Shown here: positions 60,771 to 64,000 of the stretch, in pieces
Layout of the letters: every line of letters begins with the position of its first letter
Numbering within the stretch: position 1 is the stretch's first letter
Source of the DNA: Piscinibacter gummiphilus
GTDB taxonomy: Bacteria > Pseudomonadota > Gammaproteobacteria > Burkholderiales > Burkholderiaceae_C
Assembly: GCF_002116905.1 (NCBI RefSeq)
Contig: NZ_CP015118.1
Location: forward strand, 372,001-436,000
Direction: 5' to 3'
DNA length: 64,000 bases
Notes under the pieces: model-generated
Seen by the model: only the letters and a program-made list of their open reading frames with translations
What the model was told of the DNA's origin: nothing
Database searches by the model: none
Translations under genes and position numbers: made by a program

Positions 60771-61562
60771 TCAGAGCATGGCCCAGCCGCCGTCGACCGG
60801 GAGGTCGACGCCGGTGACCTGGCGCGAGACGTCGCTCGCGAGGAACAGGCAGGCGTTGGCGATGTCCTCGTCCTGCGACACGCGCTTGAGCGCGTAGTCG
60901 GCCGCGTGGCGTTCCATCGCTTCCTCGAGCGTGATGCCGAGCTTCTTGGCCATGTTCGCGCAGACCTTCTCGCGGAAGCGCGGGCCGTCCACCATGCCGG
61001 GGGCGACGCAGTTGACGTTGATGTTGTGGGGGCCGGCTTCCAGCGCGAAGCTCTTCGTGATGCCGCGCAGGCCCCACTTCGAGGCCGAGTACGCGGTGCG
61101 GCCGGCGCGGCCGCGCATGCCGAAGGTGCCGCCCACGTTGACGATCTTGCCGCTCTTGCGCGCGATCATCGACGGCAGCACGGCGTGCATCGTGTTGAAG
61201 CAGCCGGTCATGTTCAGCTCGACGATTTCGTTGAACTCGGCCGCCGTGGTTTCCCAGCCGGTCTTGCCGATGGGGCCGGAGCCGCCGGCCACGTTGACCA
61301 GCACGTCGATCTGGCCGAAGGCCTCCAGCGCGTGTTTCGCGAGGGCCTCGGTCTGCGTGTCGTCGGTCAGGTCGCAGGCCACCACGACGGCGGGCACGCC
61401 CATCGCGCGGGCCTCGGCGGCCACCGGTTCGATCGCGGCCGTGTCTCGGCCGGCCAGCACGAGCTTGCAGCCTTCCTCGGCGAAGGCGAGCGTCACCGCG
61501 CGGCCCATGCCCTTGGCGGGGCCGGTGATCACCACCACCTTGTCGGTCAGTTTCAGTTTCAT
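60771..61562 (-). CDS. Short-chain dehydrogenase/reductase, GGT subfamily (copy D)
   Basis: 263 residues. TGPAKGMGRAV cofactor motif, YSASK, and Gly-Gly-Thr at the catalytic Ser site (NVGGTFGMRGRAGR). It shares long identical blocks with copy A at 29817, including INVN.VAPGMVD, ANACLFLASDVSRQ and TGVDLPVDGGWA, and equal length, so the two are recent paralogues. It lies between the binding protein and the allantoinase-like gene. Confidence 0.9.
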   Translation of the reverse strand: MKLKLTDKVVVITGPAKGMGRAVTLAFAEEGCKLVLAGRDTAAIEPVAAEARAMGVPAVVVACDLTDDTQTEALAKHALEAFGQIDVLVNVAGGSGPIGKTGWETTAAEFNEIVELNMTGCFNTMHAVLPSMIARKSGKIVNVGGTFGMRGRAGRTAYSASKWGLRGITKSFALEAGPHNINVNCVAPGMVDGPRFREKVCANMAKKLGITLEEAMERHAADYALKRVSQDEDIANACLFLASDVSRQVTGVDLPVDGGWAML

Positions 61563-61576
61563 GGCGGGGAGTCCTT

Positions 61577-62596
61577 TCAGAGTTTGCTGGCGCGGTCGGC
61601 GCGGGCCGGCAGGAAGCTGCGGTCGAAGACCTCGGCGGCGGTGGGCGTGCGGGCCAGCTGGTTGGCTTCCACCACGACACCGATCGAACGGGTCAGGCGG
61701 GCGGTGTCGATGTCGCCGAGGCCGATCTTCGCGATCTCGGGGTGGTTCATCTCGTCCTTCAGCGTGGCGGCGAGGCGGTCGCGCTCGATGTCGCGCTTGA
61801 GCAGCGGCTCGCGTTTCATCACCGAATCCATCGCCATCTCGGGGTTCGCGAGCGAGTCGTTGATGGCGCGGTTCAGCGCCTTCAGGAAGCCGGTGACGGC
61901 CTTCGGGTTCTCCTTCACGAACGCGCGCGAGAACACCACGGCGTTCGAGTACAGGTCGAGGCCGTTGTCGCCGTAGTTGATGAAGCGCAGGTCCTTCTCG
62001 GGGTCGAGGCCCACGAGGCGGGCGCTGAACGCGATGGTGTTGATGTAGCCGAACACGCCGTCGACCTGGCCGCGCATCAGCATCTGCTCACGCAGGTTCG
62101 GGGCCATGTTGCTGATCGAGACCTTGCTCGGGTCCACCTTCGCGGCCTTCGCGAACGCGGGGAAGAGCTTGAGCGCGCCGTCGTTGGCCGGGGCGCCGAG
62201 CGTCTTGCCTTCCAGGTCCTTCGCAGTGCGGATCGGGCTGTCCTTCTTCACGACGATGGTGAAGGGCGGGGTGTTGTAGAGCATGTATACGGCCACGGGC
62301 GCGTCGGCCGGGCGCTTGGCCGCGAGGTCGATCACCGCGTTGATGTCGCCGAAGCCGGCCTGGTAGGCGCCCGCGGCCACCTTCGTGATCGACGCGGCCG
62401 AACCCTCGCCCTGGTCGATCGTCACGTCGAGGCCCTCGGCCTTGAAGTAGCCCTTGTCCTGCGCGACGAAGAACCAGGCCTGCGGGCCCTGGTACTTCCA
62501 GTTCAGCACGACCTTGATCGGGGTGTCGGCGAAGGCGACGGCGGGGAGCATCGCGGCGGCGGTGGCGAGGGCGGTCAGCCAGCGGACGGGTTTCAT
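61577..62596 (-). CDS. ABC binding protein, NMT1/SsuA-like (copy 1)
   Basis: 339 residues from ATG 62596 (AAAGGAAA upstream); Sec signal MKPVRWLTALATAAAMLPAVAFA. NMT1 fold: VLNWKYQGPQAWFFVAQDKGYFKAEGLDV and NMAPNLREQMLMRGQVDGVFGY, a pattern typical of THI5-like pyrimidine binding proteins. It supplies the ATPase/permease pair downstream. It is clearly related to the partial binding protein at 63405. A flat heterocycle is the likely ligand (inferred). Confidence 0.9.
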   Translation of the reverse strand: MKPVRWLTALATAAAMLPAVAFADTPIKVVLNWKYQGPQAWFFVAQDKGYFKAEGLDVTIDQGEGSAASITKVAAGAYQAGFGDINAVIDLAAKRPADAPVAVYMLYNTPPFTIVVKKDSPIRTAKDLEGKTLGAPANDGALKLFPAFAKAAKVDPSKVSISNMAPNLREQMLMRGQVDGVFGYINTIAFSARLVGLDPEKDLRFINYGDNGLDLYSNAVVFSRAFVKENPKAVTGFLKALNRAINDSLANPEMAMDSVMKREPLLKRDIERDRLAATLKDEMNHPEIAKIGLGDIDTARLTRSIGVVVEANQLARTPTAAEVFDRSFLPARADRASKL

Positions 62597-63408
62597 CGAG
62601 TTTCCTTTCGGGAGGAGGGCTTGGGGGTGCGCACGAGGGCGGGGATCAGCGAATCGGCGGAAGCCACGAACCCGTGGAGCTTCTCGACGAGGAAATGGAT
62701 GGCGCGCGTGACGTACGCGGGCGACGGGGTGCCGCACGCGTCCTTCAGCAGCACGCAGTCGTAGCCGAGGAAGGCCGCGTCCTGCAGCGTCGAGAACACG
62801 CAGCGGTCGGTGTTGACACCCGCGAACAGCAGCGTCGTGATGCCTTGCTGGCGCAGGATCGAGTCGAGCTCGTTGTCCCAGAAGCCGCTCAGGCGGTGCT
62901 TGAACACGGTGATGTCGGCCGGGTCGACGGGCAGGTCGTCCACCACCTGCGCGCCCCACGAGCCGGGCACGACGCTCGGGCCGTGGTCGAGTGGCGAGAC
63001 GTCGCCGTAGCCCACGCCGGGCTGGCCGTCGGCGCCGGGGCGCGAGGCCTTGAACTGCACGAGCGGGCTCAGGTTCAGCGTGTCGGCGCGGACGCCCCAG
63101 TTGAGCCACACCACCTGGCCACCGGCATGCCGCCATGCGGGCAGCAGTTCGGCGATCGTCGGGATCGGCTTGCGCGTGGCCTTCATCGACACGCCCTTCT
63201 GGCCGAACCAGCCCTCGGGGTGGCAGAAGTCGTTCTGCATGTCGACGACGATCAGCGCGCTGCGCACCACGTCGATCTCGACCATGTCGTCCTGCGTGGC
63301 GAGCCGCACCGGGCGAGGCGTGCGGGCCTCGCGCACGAGGCTCACGCCGTCGGGCGACCACGTCCACGCGTTGTGCGGGGCGGGGCCGAAGCGCAGGCGG
63401 TCGTTCAT
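62593..63408 (-). CDS. Isochorismatase-fold cysteine amidohydrolase
   Basis: 271 residues. The catalytic triad is Asp in LIVVDMQNDFCHPEG (about 55), Lys in ITVFKHRLSGFW (about 168) and Cys in GVNTDRCVFSTL (about 205). Relatives hydrolyse biuret (BiuH), ureidoacrylate (RutB), N-carbamoylsarcosine or nicotinamide. Next to a cyanuric-acid hydrolase, biuret or a carbamoyl compound is an attractive substrate, but it is longer than typical BiuH and does not match it closely. It overlaps both flanking binding-protein genes by four bases. Confidence 0.85.
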   Translation of the reverse strand: MNDRLRFGPAPHNAWTWSPDGVSLVREARTPRPVRLATQDDMVEIDVVRSALIVVDMQNDFCHPEGWFGQKGVSMKATRKPIPTIAELLPAWRHAGGQVVWLNWGVRADTLNLSPLVQFKASRPGADGQPGVGYGDVSPLDHGPSVVPGSWGAQVVDDLPVDPADITVFKHRLSGFWDNELDSILRQQGITTLLFAGVNTDRCVFSTLQDAAFLGYDCVLLKDACGTPSPAYVTRAIHFLVEKLHGFVASADSLIPALVRTPKPSSRKETR

Positions 63409-64000
63409 TTCAGGCGCAGCTGGCGGTCGGCCAGCGGGGGCAGGAAGCGGCGGTCGAACACGTCGGACGGAGCCGGCGCACGCGCCAGCTCGAAGGCCTC
63501 CTTCACCTGGCCGATGGCCAGGCGCAGGCGTTCGTCGTCCACGTCACCCACGCCGCGGCGCGCGGCCTCGGGCGTCAGCACCACGTTCTGCAGCGCGTAG
63601 AGCAGGCGGCGCTTCTCGATCGCCTTGTTGACCAGCGGCTCCTGCTTCGCGAGGGCCTCGATCGCGGCATCGGGGTCGGCGACCGTGTCGCGCAGGCCCT
63701 TGTGGATCGCGCGCACGAGGCCGGCCACGGCCTCCGGCTTGTCCTTGAGCAGCTGCGGCGACACGAGCACGCCGTTGCCGTACAGCGCGATGCCGTTGTC
63801 GGCGTAGTGGAACCAGCGGATGTCCTTGTCGGGGTCGACGCGCTGCGCCACGAGGTTCATGTAGGCCGTGACCGAGAACACGGCCGAGGCGTCGACCTGG
63901 CCCTGCAGCAGCATCTGCTCCTGCAGGTTGGGCGCCATGTTCGTCCACGACACCTTCGTGGTGTCGATGCCGCTGCGCTCGGCGAGCGCCGGGAACATCT
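63405..64000 (-). CDS. ABC binding protein, NMT1/SsuA-like (copy 2), N-terminus outside window
   Basis: The visible C-terminal ~198 residues run in from the right edge. NMAPNLQEQMLLQGQVDASAVF, ADNGIALYGNGVLVS and DVFDRRFLPPLADRQL align well with copy 1 at 61577. The true start lies beyond 64000; the Met at 63998 is internal. A second receptor for the same importer would widen its ligand range. It is the most upstream visible gene of the operon. Confidence 0.85.
   Translation of the reverse strand, partial: MFPALAERSGIDTTKVSWTNMAPNLQEQMLLQGQVDASAVFSVTAYMNLVAQRVDPDKDIRWFHYADNGIALYGNGVLVSPQLLKDKPEAVAGLVRAIHKGLRDTVADPDAAIEALAKQEPLVNKAIEKRRLLYALQNVVLTPEAARRGVGDVDDERLRLAIGQVKEAFELARAPAPSDVFDRRFLPPLADRQLRLK

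Noticed and set aside
1..64000. Search for tRNA, rRNA, CRISPR arrays, insertion sequences, prophage or integrase genes
   Set aside because: None seen: no transposase or integrase motifs, no spaced repeats and no cloverleaf-like segments were recognised by eye. A tool-based scan would be needed to exclude small RNAs.

Overview
This is about 64 kb of very GC-rich DNA (strong G/C bias at third codon positions), densely coding and without tRNA, rRNA, CRISPR or insertion sequences. Several features point to a soil or plant-associated betaproteobacterium of the order Burkholderiales (Comamonadaceae / Rhizobacter-Leptothrix-like): the DUF4148 repeat protein at the left edge, periplasmic binding proteins with Tat-type signals, many TauA/SsuA-type ABC systems, and the overall GC. 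The genus is inferred from composition and gene content, not proven.

Layout. 0-8.4 kb is regulatory and stress-like: a DUF4148 repeat protein, a 1710-residue pseudokinase-AAA/TPR-GAF-histidine kinase, an exported epoxide hydrolase and an atypical LuxR-type response regulator. 8.5-15.2 kb is a catabolic regulon: a DapA-family deaminase/lyase, a three-part TRAP transporter, 2-oxoglutarate-semialdehyde dehydrogenase and a GntR/FCD regulator. It matches the lower half of the 4-hydroxyproline pathway, with an AT-rich dyad before each unit. 15.2-19.3 kb is a FecA-FecR-FecI surface-signalling iron-uptake operon behind a Fur-box-like dyad. 19.4-23.9 kb holds a HAD phosphatase, a sirtuin without zinc cysteines, a PAS-PAS-GAF-GGDEF-EAL protein and a small lipoprotein.

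From 24 kb to the right edge, nearly every gene looks like part of a catabolic region for amines, amides and N-heterocycles. 24.0-28.4 kb (+) is a Rieske oxygenase, glutamine-synthetase-like ligase, ferredoxin and ferredoxin reductase operon. 28.4-31.8 kb has an amidohydrolase and an SDR, divergent from a LysR gene. 31.9-35.1 kb is an exported TolB-propeller/amidohydrolase. 35.1-39.8 kb (-) is a hydantoinase/oxoprolinase HyuB-HyuA pair with an isopenicillin-N-synthase-like oxygenase. 40.0-47.1 kb (+) is an ABC importer followed by an SDR, a cystathionine-beta-lyase-like enzyme and an aldehyde dehydrogenase, closed by a clear terminator. 47.4-54.0 kb (+) is a TonB-dependent receptor with its own ExbB-ExbD-TonB, a D-glutamate-cyclase-like protein (DUF1445), a PhyH oxygenase and an SDR. 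54.1-64.0 kb (-) is one tight operon of at least eleven genes around a cyanuric-acid amidohydrolase (AtzD/TrzD) homologue, with an ABC importer, two binding proteins, an isochorismatase-fold amidase, an allantoinase-like enzyme, an SDR and a TrzA/SsnA-type deaminase.

The most unusual thread is that all four SDRs (29.8, 43.6, 53.2 and 60.8 kb) carry Gly-Gly-Thr where classical SDRs have the catalytic Ser, and each sits beside amidohydrolases, oxygenases or ABC transporters. They look like one specialised subfamily spread through parallel catabolic modules.
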